Positions 18,558 through 27,120 of a stretch of DNA of 64,000 bases are shown piece after piece. The first letter of the stretch is position 1; each line of letters opens with the position of its first letter. A program made the position numbers and the translations under genes. Source of the DNA: Nocardioides pini (GTDB taxonomy: Bacteria > Actinomycetota > Actinomycetes > Propionibacteriales > Nocardioidaceae); the NCBI RefSeq assembly GCF_026712185.1, contig NZ_JAPPUX010000003.1:558001-622000 (forward strand). Direction: 5' to 3'. Below the pieces are notes generated by a model, which did no database searches, was not told the origin of the DNA, and saw only the letters and a list, made by a program, of their open reading frames with translations.

Positions 18558-19855
18558 AGCAATCTCCCTCCTTCCAGGATCTGCTGGGTGAAGTCCTGGG
18601 ACTCCGGGGGCGTGTCCTGGTTGACGCTGGCCGGCGGGTGCCAGGTGTTCTGCAGCGAGCTCGAGATGTCGCTCCAGTAGGGCGTGACGGACCGGGGCGC
18701 CGAGGCGTCCACGCTCTCCTGGAAGAGCTGCAGGAGGTCCTCGGGGTAGGCCTCCTTCAGGGCCGGGTAGTCGTAGCCGGCCGTGCTCGCCGGCATGTTG
18801 CCGGTCAGGTCGGCGTTGATGCCCTGGTTCTCCGGCTCGACGAGGCAGGCGGCGGCCTCGAGCGCGAAGTCCTTGTTGTCGGAGAACTCGCTGACGCCGA
18901 TGCCGATGCCGCCGTAGGGCGGACGGGACTCCTCGCCCTCGACCGTCTGGGGGTAGCGGGTGTAGCCGATGTCCTTGGCGACGTCGGGGTCGGTCTCGTC
19001 GTAGTTGTGGAAGATGTAGGTCCAGTTGACCATGAACGAGCCGTTGTCCCCGCCGAAGGTCGACCCGGCCGTGCCTTCGTTGGACACGCTGAGGTCGGCG
19101 GGCGCGGCGTCGGAGCTGGCGAGCTCCTCGATGATCCTGGCGGCGTCCTCGCCCTGCTTCGAGTCGATGGTGAGGTCGAGGTCGACGCCCTTGTCGGCGT
19201 TCTCCACTAGCTGTCCGCCGGCGCCCGCGATCAGCGCGTTGATCCAGACGCTGTAGCCCTCGTACTTGTTGGCCTGGACGCCGATCTGTCCGCCGTTGTC
19301 CGCGGCAGCCTGGATGATCTGGTCCCAGGTGACCGGCTGGGACATGTCGAGGCCGGCCTTCTCCACGAAGGACTTGCGGTACCAGAGCACCTGGGTGTTG
19401 GACCAGAACGGGAAGACGACCAGCTTGTCCTCCCACGTGGCCGCGTCCATCGCGCCCTTGAAGGTGCCCTGCTCCTCGAGCTGCGTCTTGGCGTCCTGGG
19501 GGAGCTCGGCGAGGAAGCCGGCGTCGGCGAACTCCGCCGTGAACGGCGGGTCGAGCGACATCAGGTCGATGGCCGGGTCCTTCGCCGCGAGGCGTCGCGA
19601 CAGCTGGATCCGCTGCTGGCTCGAGTCCTGGGGGAGCACCTGGGTGGTGATGGTGTACTCGTCGGTCGAGCACTTCTCGGCGACCGCGTCCTGGCCGCCG
19701 GCGTCGGGGTTGATGTACCAGACCAGCTCGGGCTTGCCGCTGTCACCGCCGCAGGCGGCGAGGAGGCTGCTCGCGAGCGCCAGCGTGACCGCGGATGCGG
19801 CGATGCGTCGAGACCGCGGACGACCGCGGGATCGGGTCGATGAACGTGGTGCCAT
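18554..19855 (-). CDS. lpqY: Sugar-binding lipoprotein of ABC importer, LpqY-like
   Basis: The 433-residue protein begins with a twin-Arg-rich n-region and a lipobox (SLLAAC), so it is an anchored extracytoplasmic binding protein. Several segments resemble mycobacterial LpqY as I remember it: QQRIQLSRRLAAKDPAIDLM, PFTAEFADAGFLAEL, QVLWYRKSFVEKAG and GVQANKYEGYSVWINALI. LpqY-SugABC imports trehalose, so trehalose or a related alpha-glucoside is the first guess. AGGAGG lies 5 nt before the ATG. It is the first gene of the operon and diverges from galK across 83 bp. Confidence 0.75.
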   Translation of the reverse strand: MAPRSSTRSRGRPRSRRIAASAVTLALASSLLAACGGDSGKPELVWYINPDAGGQDAVAEKCSTDEYTITTQVLPQDSSQQRIQLSRRLAAKDPAIDLMSLDPPFTAEFADAGFLAELPQDAKTQLEEQGTFKGAMDAATWEDKLVVFPFWSNTQVLWYRKSFVEKAGLDMSQPVTWDQIIQAAADNGGQIGVQANKYEGYSVWINALIAGAGGQLVENADKGVDLDLTIDSKQGEDAARIIEELASSDAAPADLSVSNEGTAGSTFGGDNGSFMVNWTYIFHNYDETDPDVAKDIGYTRYPQTVEGEESRPPYGGIGIGVSEFSDNKDFALEAAACLVEPENQGINADLTGNMPASTAGYDYPALKEAYPEDLLQLFQESVDASAPRSVTPYWSDISSSLQNTWHPPASVNQDTPPESQDFTQQILEGGRLL

Positions 19856-19902
19856 GCGCCCCTCCTATGTATGACGTGGATCACTGGTCTATCGGCTGCG
19901 GC

Positions 19903-19908
19903 TATGTT
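19903..19908 (+). promoter_or_regulatory. Putative -10 hexamer of galK
   Basis: TATGTT lies 30 nt before the GTG at 19939. This leaves a short leader that contains AGAGGA, a possible ribosome binding site. Confidence 0.4.
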
Positions 19909-19938
19909 TGGCAACAGCGCCTCACCCAGAGGAACACC

Positions 19939-21069
19939 GTGACGAGAGAGGCCCCTGTGACGAGCTGGTTCGCGCCCGGTCGCATCAACCTGATCGGCGA
20001 GCACACCGACTACAACGACGGCTACGTCCTGCCGTTCGCGCTCGAGGTCGGGTGCACCGCGACGGTCTCGCCCGCGCCCGGGGCCGACGGCTGGACGGTC
20101 CGCTCCGCCCAGCAGCCCGACCCGGTCGACGTACGACGCTCGGGGCTGGCGGACGCCGACCTGGCGGGCGTGCCCGACTGGTCGCGCTACGTGCTGGGTG
20201 CGCTGTGGCTGCTCACCGACCGCGGCGTCGACGTGCCGCCGCTCGACGTCGGGGTCGACTCCGACGTGCCGTCGGGCGCGGGGCTGTCGTCGTCGGCCGC
20301 GCTGGTGTGCTCCGTCGTCCGGGCCGTCGACGACCACCTCGGCCTCGGGCTCGACGACGCCGCCCTGTTCGCGCTGACCCGCGACGTGGAGAACGACGCC
20401 GTGGGCGCGCCGACCGGCGGCATGGACCAGCTGGTCAGCCTGCGCGGCGAGGCGGGCCGCGCCCTGTTCTGCGACATGCGCAGCCACGAGACCCGGTCGG
20501 TCCCGCTCGACCTGGCCGGCAACGGCCTCGCGGTCCTGGTGGCCGACACCCGCGCGCCCCACCGCCACTCCGACGGGGAGTACGGCGCCCGCCGCAGCGG
20601 CTGTGAGGAGGCGGCCCGCCGCCTGGGCGTCGCCGCGCTGCGGGACGTGACCGCCGACGACCTCGACGCCGCGCTCGGCAGGCTCGACGACGACGAGCTG
20701 CGCCGCTACGTGCGCCACGTCGTCACCGAGGACGACCGCGTGCTGTCGGTGGTGGAGCTCCTCGACGCCGGTCGCCTCGCCGACGTCGGGCCGCTCCTCA
20801 CCGCGTCGCACCGCTCCATGCGTGACGACTTCCGCATCACCGTGCCGGAGGTTGACACCGCCGTCGACACCCTCCTGGGGTCGGGCGCGCTCGGGGCCCG
20901 GATGACCGGTGGCGGCTTCGGCGGCTGCGTCATCGGGCTGGTGCCCGAGGCGGACGTCGACGCGGCGGGCGAGGCCGTACGCCGTGCCTTCGCCGACGCG
21001 GGCTTCGCGGAGCCCGACCTCTTCACGGCCGAGCCGTCGCCGGGCGCCCACCCCCTCGCTGGCCGCTGA
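19939..21069 (+). CDS. galK: Galactokinase
   Basis: The enzyme phosphorylates galactose at C1 with ATP (Leloir pathway). All GHMP-kinase marks are present: the galactokinase signature GRINLIGEHTDYNDGYVLPF at the N-terminus, the ATP loop SGAGLSSSAAL and the C-terminal ARMTGGGFGGC. The product is 376 residues from the GTG at 19939, preceded by AGAGGA; a second in-frame GTG at 19957 with GAGAGAGG before it is nearly as good. The frame is open far upstream but not coding. It is divergent from the sugar importer and followed by a hairpin. Other Leloir genes are not in this window. Confidence 0.9.
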   Translation: MTREAPVTSWFAPGRINLIGEHTDYNDGYVLPFALEVGCTATVSPAPGADGWTVRSAQQPDPVDVRRSGLADADLAGVPDWSRYVLGALWLLTDRGVDVPPLDVGVDSDVPSGAGLSSSAALVCSVVRAVDDHLGLGLDDAALFALTRDVENDAVGAPTGGMDQLVSLRGEAGRALFCDMRSHETRSVPLDLAGNGLAVLVADTRAPHRHSDGEYGARRSGCEEAARRLGVAALRDVTADDLDAALGRLDDDELRRYVRHVVTEDDRVLSVVELLDAGRLADVGPLLTASHRSMRDDFRITVPEVDTAVDTLLGSGALGARMTGGGFGGCVIGLVPEADVDAAGEAVRRAFADAGFAEPDLFTAEPSPGAHPLAGR

Positions 21070-21087
21070 GTCTCTCGGAGACTCAGC
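21065..21087 (+). terminator. Hairpin overlapping the galK stop codon
   Basis: A 10-bp perfect stem (21065-21074 with 21078-21087) and 3-nt loop include the TGA at 21067-21069. Confidence 0.55.
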
Positions 21088-21110
21088 GCCTACTTGCAGG
21101 GGGTGCCTGA

Positions 21111-21142
21111 CACCTGGAGGCCTTTGCAACGGCCTCCAGGTG
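21111..21142. repeat. 12-bp inverted repeat between convergent genes
   Basis: CACCTGGAGGCC and its exact complement (21111-21122 and 21131-21142) flank an 8-nt loop TTTGCAAC. It probably acts as a terminator between galK and the convergent hydrolase gene. Confidence 0.6.
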
Positions 21143-21143
21143 A

Positions 21144-21171
21144 CGGACTCCCCGCTCGAGCGGGGAGTCCG
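21144..21171. repeat. Perfect 28-bp palindrome
   Basis: Positions 21144-21157 and 21158-21171 are exact complements with no loop. The central part matches the arms of the tandem element at 15316-15366, so the two are probably copies of one dispersed intergenic repeat. Confidence 0.75.
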
Positions 21172-21186
21172 ACGAGAGCGCAGCGG

Positions 21187-22110
21187 CTACGAGGCCCGGT
21201 CGGCGGTCCTCCGGATCGCCTCGACGAAGGTGCCGAAGAGCTCGGGCGGCAGGTCGTGGCCCATCCCGTCGATGGTCACCAGCTCGGCGCCGGGGATGGC
21301 CGCGGCGGTCGAGCGGCCACCGCTGACGTGGACCATCTTGTCGGCCGTGCCGTGGATGACGAGCGCCGGCACGCGGAGGCTGCGCAGCCGCGGGGTCCGG
21401 TCGTCCTGGGTGAGGATCGCCAGCATCTGACGCACGGCGCCGCTGGCGCTCACGCCGCGGTCGAAGGTCGCCTCGGCGCGGGTGCGGAGGGCGTCGGGGT
21501 CCGACGGGTAGGCGGCGGAGCCGATCAGCGACCACATGGCGAGGCTGGTCTCCACGTAGGCGTCGCGTCCGGCCTTGCGGGGCGCGATGAGCCGGGGGAG
21601 CAGCGAGGGGTGCTGCCAGCCGACCGTCCGCTTGCCCGTCGTGGAGCTGATGCTCGTCAGCGACCGGACCCGCGTCGGGTGCTCGACGGCCACGGTCTGC
21701 GCGATCATCCCGCCCATCGACACGCCGACGAGGTGGGCCGCCTCGAGGCCGAGGTGGTCGAGCAGCGCGACGGCGTCGCCGGCCAGGTCCGACATCGAGT
21801 AGGGCCTGCTGGCCCTGCCGGTCGCGAAGGCCTTGACCAGCTGGTCGGGCCGGGCCGGGGCGGCGATGCGCGAGGACCTGCCGGTGTCGCGGTTGTCGTA
21901 GCGCACCACGTGGAAGCCGGCGGCCGCGAGCCGCTCGCAGAACGCCTGGTCCCACCACGTCATCGGACCGCTGAGCCCCATCACCAGGAGCAGCGGCTCG
22001 TCGTCGGCGTCGCCGAAGGTCTGGTAGCACAGCTCGACGTCGATGCCGACCGGGGCGCGGAGCTCGTCGGACGCGACGGGCGGCTGGGGGTCTCGGTGGG
22101 GCGCGGCCAT
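21187..22110 (-). CDS. Alpha/beta-fold hydrolase
   Basis: The 307-residue protein carries the nucleophile elbow GVSMGG, an oxyanion-region LLLVMGLSG, a catalytic Asp region HGTADKMV and the catalytic His in GMGHDLP. Substrate cannot be told from sequence; the fold covers esterases, lipases and C-C hydrolases. The ATG at 22110 is used. The upstream frame is open to 22293 but that part crosses the divergent promoter region and the other gene. TTCACT 6 nt before the ATG may be a leaderless -10. Confidence 0.8.
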   Translation of the reverse strand: MAAPHRDPQPPVASDELRAPVGIDVELCYQTFGDADDEPLLLVMGLSGPMTWWDQAFCERLAAAGFHVVRYDNRDTGRSSRIAAPARPDQLVKAFATGRASRPYSMSDLAGDAVALLDHLGLEAAHLVGVSMGGMIAQTVAVEHPTRVRSLTSISSTTGKRTVGWQHPSLLPRLIAPRKAGRDAYVETSLAMWSLIGSAAYPSDPDALRTRAEATFDRGVSASGAVRQMLAILTQDDRTPRLRSLRVPALVIHGTADKMVHVSGGRSTAAAIPGAELVTIDGMGHDLPPELFGTFVEAIRRTADRAS

Positions 22111-22187
22111 ATCGTCAGTGAACACGACTGTCGTCCCCAAATAAACGCAAAGTGGCCCACATCCCCGGTGCGGAGCGGGTTCTGGGC

Positions 22188-22193
22188 TAGGTT
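22188..22193 (+). promoter_or_regulatory. -10 hexamer upstream of the esterase gene
   Basis: TAGGTT ends 8 nt before the GTG at 22202 but only 2 nt before the in-frame ATG at 22196. This favours the GTG as start of a leaderless transcript. Confidence 0.4.
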
Positions 22194-22201
22194 GGATGAT
22201 T

Positions 22202-23041
22202 GTGACGCAGCGCACAACGGCCGCATTCCTCACTCCCGAGGGCTTCTCGCAGCCCTCCGTGGTGGCCGTGCTGCGCGAGGGCTCGGTGCTCACCGAGGCC
22301 GGGCGCTACGCCGTCTCGGCCCTCGGCTCGCGCGGCTCGCGACGTCGTACGCCGCTGGGCTCGCGGCCGCTGCGGGTGGGGGAACCGGTGCTGCTGGTGC
22401 CGGGGTTCCTCGCCGGGGACTCCTCCCTGGGGCCGATGAGCCGGACGCTGCGCCACCAGGGCTTCCGGACCTACCGGGCGGACATCCGCGCCAACGTCGG
22501 CTGCACCCTGTCGGCCGCCGCGCAGCTCGAGGAGCGGCTGGAGGAGATCTCGCAGCGCCGCGGGTCGCGGGTGCGCATCGTGGGCCACAGCCTCGGCGGG
22601 ATGCTGGCCCGCGGGGTCGCCGCCCGACGCCCCGACCTCGTCGCGGGCATCGTCACGATGGGCAGCCCGGTGCTCGCGCCTGGGGCCCACCACGTCTCGC
22701 TCGCCCGCAGCGTCGACCTGCTGGTGCGGCTCAACCGGGCCGGGATGCGCCGGCTGATGACCGAGGACTGTGTCGCCGGCACGTGCGCGCGGGAGAGCTT
22801 CGACCAGGCGCGCGCGCCGTTGCCCGACGGGATCGACTTCACCGCGATCTTCTCCCGGCGCGACGGGATCGTCGACTGGCGCGCGTGCGTCGACCCGGCG
22901 GCACGGCCCGTGGAGGTGCGCTCGTCCCACGTGGGGATGGCGTTCGACCCCCTCGTCATCACCGCGGTGTCGGCGGCGCTGCGGCCGCCCGTGCCCGTGC
23001 CCGTGTCAGTTGTCGAAGTCGATCGTGGAGAGATTGCGTAG
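22202..23041 (+). CDS. Lipase/esterase-like alpha/beta hydrolase
   Basis: This is a 279-residue cytoplasmic protein. [10 protein letters not shown] is the oxyanion strand-loop, [12 protein letters not shown] the nucleophile elbow with Ser, [10 protein letters not shown] holds the likely acidic residue and SSHVGMAF the catalytic His. The pattern resembles triacylglycerol lipase/PGAP1-like enzymes in actinobacteria. The GTG at 22202 fits the TAGGTT hexamer better than the ATG at 22196. The 3' end overlaps the convergent glpX gene by 36 bp. Confidence 0.75.
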   Translation: MTQRTTAAFLTPEGFSQPSVVAVLREGSVLTEAGRYAVSALGSRGSRRRTPLGSRPLRVGEPVLLVPGFLAGDSSLGPMSRTLRHQGFRTYRADIRANVGCTLSAAAQLEERLEEISQRRGSRVRIVGHSLGGMLARGVAARRPDLVAGIVTMGSPVLAPGAHHVSLARSVDLLVRLNRAGMRRLMTEDCVAGTCARESFDQARAPLPDGIDFTAIFSRRDGIVDWRACVDPAARPVEVRSSHVGMAFDPLVITAVSAALRPPVPVPVSVVEVDRGEIA

Positions 23042-24010
23042 CTTCGAGAGCTGGTGCTCGGCGGTGATCGAGCGCACGGTGCCGCTGCGCGAGCGCATCA
23101 CCAGCGAGTGCGTGGTCACGCCGTTGCCGCGGTAGCGCACCCCGCGCATGAGCTCGCCGTCGGTGATGCCGGTGGCCACGAAGAACGCGTCGTCCCCGGT
23201 GACCAAGTCGTCGGTGCCGAGCACGAAGTCGCGGTCGAGGTCGTGGCCGGCGTCGAGCGCGCGCTGACGCTCGTCGTCGTCCTGCGGCCAGAGCTGGCCC
23301 TGGATCTTGCCGCCGATGCACTTCATCGCGCACGCCGCGATGATGCCCTCGGGGGTGCCGCCGATGCCCAGCATCAGGTCGACGCCGGTGTCGGGTCGGG
23401 CCGCCATGATCGCGCCGGCGACGTCGCCGTCGGTGATGTACTTGATGCGGGCGCCGGTCGCGCGGATGTCGTCGACGAGCTGGGCGTGGCGCGGGCGGTC
23501 GAGCAGCACGACGGTCACGTCGTGGACGGAGATGCCCTTTGCCTTGGCGACGCGGGCGATGTTCTCCTTCACCGGCAGCCGGATGTCGACGACGTCGGCG
23601 GCCTCGGGGCCGGTGGCCAGCTTGTCCATGTAGAAGACCGCGCTCGGGTCGTACATCGAGCCGCGCGGCGACACCGCGAGCACCGAGACGGCGTTGCTCA
23701 TGCCCTTGGCGGTCAGCGTCGTGCCGTCGATCGGGTCGACGGCGACGTCGCACTCGGGGCCCGAGCCGTCGCCGACCTCCTCGCCGTTGAAGAGCATCGG
23801 GGCGTTGTCCTTCTCGCCCTCGCCGATCACCACGGTGCCGCGCATCTCGACGGTGGAGATCATGTAGCGCATCGCCTCGACCGCGACGCCGTCGGCGTCG
23901 TTCTTGTCGCCGCGACCGACCCAGCGCCCGGCCGCCATGGCGGCCGCCTCGGTGACGCGCACCAGCTCGAGGGCGAGGTTGCGTTCGGGCTGCGGCGCGC
24001 TGGAGCTCAT
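23006..24010 (-). CDS. glpX: Class II fructose-1,6-bisphosphatase
   Basis: The enzyme converts fructose 1,6-bisphosphate to fructose 6-phosphate, the key gluconeogenic step in actinobacteria. The 334-residue length, the metal-binding [11 protein letters not shown] and DPIDGTT motifs, and the GGTPEGI segment match GlpX. The ATG at 24010 was chosen over the one at 24019, three codons upstream. It lies downstream of the molybdate operon on the same strand with a 10-bp gap, but is functionally unrelated to it. Confidence 0.93.
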   Translation of the reverse strand: MSSSAPQPERNLALELVRVTEAAAMAAGRWVGRGDKNDADGVAVEAMRYMISTVEMRGTVVIGEGEKDNAPMLFNGEEVGDGSGPECDVAVDPIDGTTLTAKGMSNAVSVLAVSPRGSMYDPSAVFYMDKLATGPEAADVVDIRLPVKENIARVAKAKGISVHDVTVVLLDRPRHAQLVDDIRATGARIKYITDGDVAGAIMAARPDTGVDLMLGIGGTPEGIIAACAMKCIGGKIQGQLWPQDDDERQRALDAGHDLDRDFVLGTDDLVTGDDAFFVATGITDGELMRGVRYRGNGVTTHSLVMRSRSGTVRSITAEHQLSKLRNLSTIDFDN

Positions 24011-24020
24011 GGCGCGCATG

Positions 24021-25001
24021 TTATCGGCGCGCGGCGTAGCGGCTCACCGCGGTCGCCTTGGCCGACAGCCACACCTCGCGGCCCGGGACCAGCTCCAGCT
24101 CGGTCGCCGCGGCGGGTGTCAGGTCGGCGAGGAGGTCGGGGGAGGCGTGCACCAGCAGGCGTACGGCGTCGCCGTGCGGCGCGAGCGTCGCGATCGGTCC
24201 GTGCCAGCGCAGGCGCGTGGATCCCTCCGGCTCCTGCAACGAGACCACGACGGCGTCCGGGGTGAAGGCCATCAGGTCGTCGCCGTCGGGTACGAGGTTG
24301 AGCCCGACGAGGCGGGCGACGTGGGGGGTGCGGGGCTCGGCCGCGACCTCGGCGGGCGGGCCGACCTGCGCCACCCGGCCCTCGTCGAGGACGAGGACCT
24401 TGTCGGCCAGCGTGAGCGCGTCGATGGCGTCGTGCGTGACCAGGAGCGCGATGCCCGGGAAGTCGCGCAGGTGCCGGCCCAGCTCGATCCGCAGCGCCAT
24501 CTGGACCGACACGTCGAGCCCGGTGAACGGCTCGTCGAGCAGCAGCACGTCCGGCTCGGTCGCCAGGGCCCGCGCGATCGCGACGCGCTGGGCCTGGCCA
24601 CCGGAGAGCTCGCGCGGCTTGCGATCCGCGAGGTCGGCGATGCCGAAGCGCTCGAGCCAGTCCCGCGCGACCGCCTCCGCCCTCGCCCGGCCCTCGCCGC
24701 GGGAGCGCAGGCCGAAGGCGACGTTGTCGACGGCCGAGAGGTGCGGGAAGAGCAGCTGTCCCTGGAACACCAGCCCGATCCGGCGCTCGCGGACCGGCAG
24801 CGTGAGCAGGTCGGTGTCGCCGAGGCGCGCACTGCCCTCGACGTCGACGAGCCCCGCGACGGCGTGGAGGAGGGAGCTCTTCCCGGCGCCGTTGGGACCG
24901 ATGACGGCCAGCACCTCGCCCGGCTCGGCGGTGAACGCGGCGTCGACCCGGTCGGCCACCCGCAGGTCGGCCACGAGCGGTCGTGCGGGAGCCGCGCTCA
25001 C
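24021..25001 (-). CDS. modC: Molybdate ABC transporter ATPase
   Basis: The 326-residue ATPase has Walker [26 protein letters not shown], Walker [12 protein letters not shown], switch His LVTHDA, and a C-terminal TOBE-like region for oxyanion sensing. The GTG at 25001 overlaps the modB stop as GTGA; a longer open frame upstream is a shadow of modB. It should energise ModB at the inner membrane face. Confidence 0.88.
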   Translation of the reverse strand: MSAAPARPLVADLRVADRVDAAFTAEPGEVLAVIGPNGAGKSSLLHAVAGLVDVEGSARLGDTDLLTLPVRERRIGLVFQGQLLFPHLSAVDNVAFGLRSRGEGRARAEAVARDWLERFGIADLADRKPRELSGGQAQRVAIARALATEPDVLLLDEPFTGLDVSVQMALRIELGRHLRDFPGIALLVTHDAIDALTLADKVLVLDEGRVAQVGPPAEVAAEPRTPHVARLVGLNLVPDGDDLMAFTPDAVVVSLQEPEGSTRLRWHGPIATLAPHGDAVRLLVHASPDLLADLTPAAATELELVPGREVWLSAKATAVSRYAARR

Positions 25002-25789
25002 GGCGTCCCCAGCCAGTGGTCGCGCAGGGCGACGAGGATGCCCACCGACACCAGCAGCATGAGCAGGCTGAGGGAGATGGCGGCGGCCTGGTCGGACTGG
25101 CGGGTCACGTAGATCAGCGTCGGCATCGTCTGGGTGGTGCCCGGGTAGTTGCCGTTGAAGGTGATGGTCGCGCCGAACTCGCCGAGCGACCGCGCCCACC
25201 CGAGGACGGTCCCGGCGACGACGCCCGGGAGCGCGAGCGGGACCGTGACCCGTCGGAACGTCGTCCAGCGGGTGGCGCCGAGCGTGGCGGCAGCCTCGTC
25301 GTACCTCGGGTCGGCGGAGCGCAGGGCGCCCTCGATGGCGATCACGACGAAGGGCATGGACACGAACACGTGCGCCAGCACGACGCCGTACGTCGTGAAG
25401 GGGAAGGCGAAGCCCGTCCACTCGAGCAGGGGCCCGCCGATGACCCCGGAGCGCCCGAAGGCGCTGCGGAGGGCGACTCCGGCGACGACCGGTGGCAGCA
25501 CCAGCGGCACGGTGACCAGGGCGCGCACGGCGCCGCGGCCGCGGAAGTCGACCCGGGCCAGCAGCCACGCGAGCGGCAGTCCCAGGAGCAGGCAGAACAC
25601 GATGGCCACGGTCGAGGTGACCAGCGACAGCCGGAGCGCGTCGATCGCGGCCGGGGAGGTCAGGTGGCCCGGCAGCGCCTGCCAGTCGGCGGCCGCGACC
25701 ATGGCGACCAGGGGGACGAGCAGGAGGAGCGTGGCGAGGACGGCCGGCACCATCAGGAGTGCCGGCGGTCGCCCGAGGCGGTCGGTCAC
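24998..25789 (-). CDS. modB: Molybdate ABC transporter permease
   Basis: The 263-residue membrane protein has about six helices and the EAA loop DEAAATLGATRWTTFRRV. SLGEFGATITF near the C-terminus is characteristic of ModB/CysW-type permeases. The GTG at 25789 overlaps the modA stop (GTGA). It forms the molybdate channel with ModC as motor. Confidence 0.88.
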   Translation of the reverse strand: MTDRLGRPPALLMVPAVLATLLLLVPLVAMVAAADWQALPGHLTSPAAIDALRLSLVTSTVAIVFCLLLGLPLAWLLARVDFRGRGAVRALVTVPLVLPPVVAGVALRSAFGRSGVIGGPLLEWTGFAFPFTTYGVVLAHVFVSMPFVVIAIEGALRSADPRYDEAAATLGATRWTTFRRVTVPLALPGVVAGTVLGWARSLGEFGATITFNGNYPGTTQTMPTLIYVTRQSDQAAAISLSLLMLLVSVGILVALRDHWLGTP

Positions 25790-26532
25790 GGGCTGCCGAA
25801 GCCGGCGTCCCCGAGGATCGCCTGCCCCTCGTCCGACCTCACCCACGCGACCCAGTCGGCGGCCAGGTCCGCGTCCTCCGACTGCGCGAGCGTCGCCGCG
25901 TAGTAGGACGTGAGGGCCTGCTCCGCGCCGGGGATCTCCACGGCGTCGACCTCTGCCGCGGCGGCGACCGCGTCCGTCGCGTAGACCAGTCCGGCGTCGG
26001 CCTCCCCGGAGGCCACCTTGTCGAGCGTGGCGCGGACGTCCTCCTCGAGGCTGACCGGCTCGGCGGTGACGCCGGCGGCGTCGAGCAGCGACACGGCGAC
26101 CTTGCCGCACGGCACCTCGTCGGCGCAGCGCACCCACGTCGCACCCGCGAGGTCGTCGAGCGACTCGATGCCGGCCGGGTTGCCGGCGGGCACGACGATC
26201 GTGAGGACGTTGGTCGCGAACGGCTCGACCTCGCCGGTGACGCCGGCGTCCTCGGCGAGCTGCATCGACGCCTCATCGGCTGTGGCCAGGACGTCGCCCG
26301 GGGCGCCGTCGGCGACCTGCTCGGCGAGGTCGGTGCTCGAGCCGAAGGAGAACGTGACGTCGGCGTCGTGCTCCTCCTCGAACGGCGTGGCGAGCTCGTC
26401 GAACACATCGGTCAGCGAGGCGGCGGCGAGCACGGTGAGCCTGGCACCACCACCCGCTGCGTCCTCCCCGTCGTCACCACCCCCGCAGGCGGCGAGGGGG
26501 AGCAGCAGGACCAGGGCGGCGAGCCTCCTCAC
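25786..26532 (-). CDS. modA: Molybdate-binding lipoprotein
   Basis: The 248-residue protein has a short signal and lipobox (LPLAAC) followed by a Gly/Asp-rich spacer and a periplasmic binding fold. LTVLAAASLTDVF with its Ser/Ala pair, FSFGSSTDLAEQ and GLVYATD are ModA-type oxyanion-binding segments. The GTG at 26532 overlaps the upstream regulator stop as GTGA. It captures molybdate or tungstate outside the cell. Confidence 0.88.
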   Translation of the reverse strand: MRRLAALVLLLPLAACGGGDDGEDAAGGGARLTVLAAASLTDVFDELATPFEEEHDADVTFSFGSSTDLAEQVADGAPGDVLATADEASMQLAEDAGVTGEVEPFATNVLTIVVPAGNPAGIESLDDLAGATWVRCADEVPCGKVAVSLLDAAGVTAEPVSLEEDVRATLDKVASGEADAGLVYATDAVAAAAEVDAVEIPGAEQALTSYYAATLAQSEDADLAADWVAWVRSDEGQAILGDAGFGSP

Positions 26533-26936
26533 TTCGGCACCTCCACGACGACGTTGGTGGACTTCACGCTCGCGATGGCCCGGACGCCCGGCTCGAGGCC
26601 GAGCTCGTCGGCGGCGTCGGTGCTCATCAGCGACACCACCCGGTAGGGGCCGCAGATCATCTCGACCTGGGCCATCACGTGGTCCCGCTTGACCCGCGTC
26701 ACGATGCCGCTCATCCGGTTGCGCGCGCTGACCGTGCCGGCACGGGTGCGGTCGCGCTCGGCGAGCTCGCCGGACTCCGCGAGGTGCTCGGCGAGATCGG
26801 CCAGGTCGTGGCCCGCGACCGTCGTGCGGCCTTCGTCGCGGCGCGAGGGCAGCCGGCCGGCGTCCACCCAGCGGCGTACGGTGTCGTCGCTGACGGCGAG
26901 GATCTCCGCCGCCTCCGCGATTCGGTAGGTGATCAC
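26529..26936 (-). CDS. Molybdenum-binding HTH-TOBE regulator (molbindin-like)
   Basis: The 135-residue protein combines a MerR/excisionase-type HTH (residues about 3-45, ITYRIAEAAEILAVSDDTVR) with one TOBE/Mop domain (about 68-134) that binds molybdate. Such proteins head mod operons in many actinobacteria and probably sense molybdate to repress uptake, in place of the larger ModE. The GTG at 26936 lies 6 nt after CATACT (leaderless), which decides against longer open-frame starts at 26975 or 27059. It is the first gene of the operon, coupled to modA. Confidence 0.82.
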   Translation of the reverse strand: MITYRIAEAAEILAVSDDTVRRWVDAGRLPSRRDEGRTTVAGHDLADLAEHLAESGELAERDRTRAGTVSARNRMSGIVTRVKRDHVMAQVEMICGPYRVVSLMSTDAADELGLEPGVRAIASVKSTNVVVEVPK

Positions 26937-26942
26937 GGTTGG

Positions 26943-26948
26943 AGTATG
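26943..26948 (-). promoter_or_regulatory. -10 hexamer of the molybdate operon
   Basis: On the minus strand CATACT ends 6 nt before the GTG at 26936. It is the likely promoter for the whole regulator-modABC operon. Confidence 0.5.
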
Positions 26949-27017
26949 CCGCACCTGCGTTCTTTTTGGCTCCATCTCTCCGCACCTGCGGCTGGACCTG
27001 GCGCTCCCGACCTCCGT

Positions 27018-27089
27018 TGTAACGCCGGGTTGCTGCAGGTACCCATGGTGGTGCTCCACCGTGGGTAGTGCTCCTAACCCGGCGTTACA
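27018..27089. repeat. 72-bp interrupted palindrome with nested hairpin
   Basis: TGTAACGCCGGGTT (27018-27031) is repeated as its exact complement at 27076-27089. Inside, 27040-27051 and 27056-27067 pair over 12 bp with a single T-G mismatch and a 4-nt loop. It lies between the molybdate operon promoter and the DUF4245 gene. It could be a regulatory cruciform, an operator array or a small mobile-element remnant. I see no target duplication. Confidence 0.7.
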
Positions 27090-27120
27090 GCGCGTGGGGT
27101 GGGCTGGGAGGATGGGCCAC

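Noticed and set aside
18558..19673. Extension of the MalF-like permease to 687 residues
   Set aside because: The extra part is a shadow of the binding-protein gene. The GTG at 18557 has GGAGGGAG and a GTGA overlap.
27018..27089. Molybdenum cofactor riboswitch for modABC
   Set aside because: It lies about 80 bp upstream of a likely leaderless start, so it is not in the mod transcript, and its fold is a simple nested palindrome.
27018..27089. Insertion sequence or MITE
   Set aside because: No flanking target duplication and no transposase; kept only as an unexplained palindrome.
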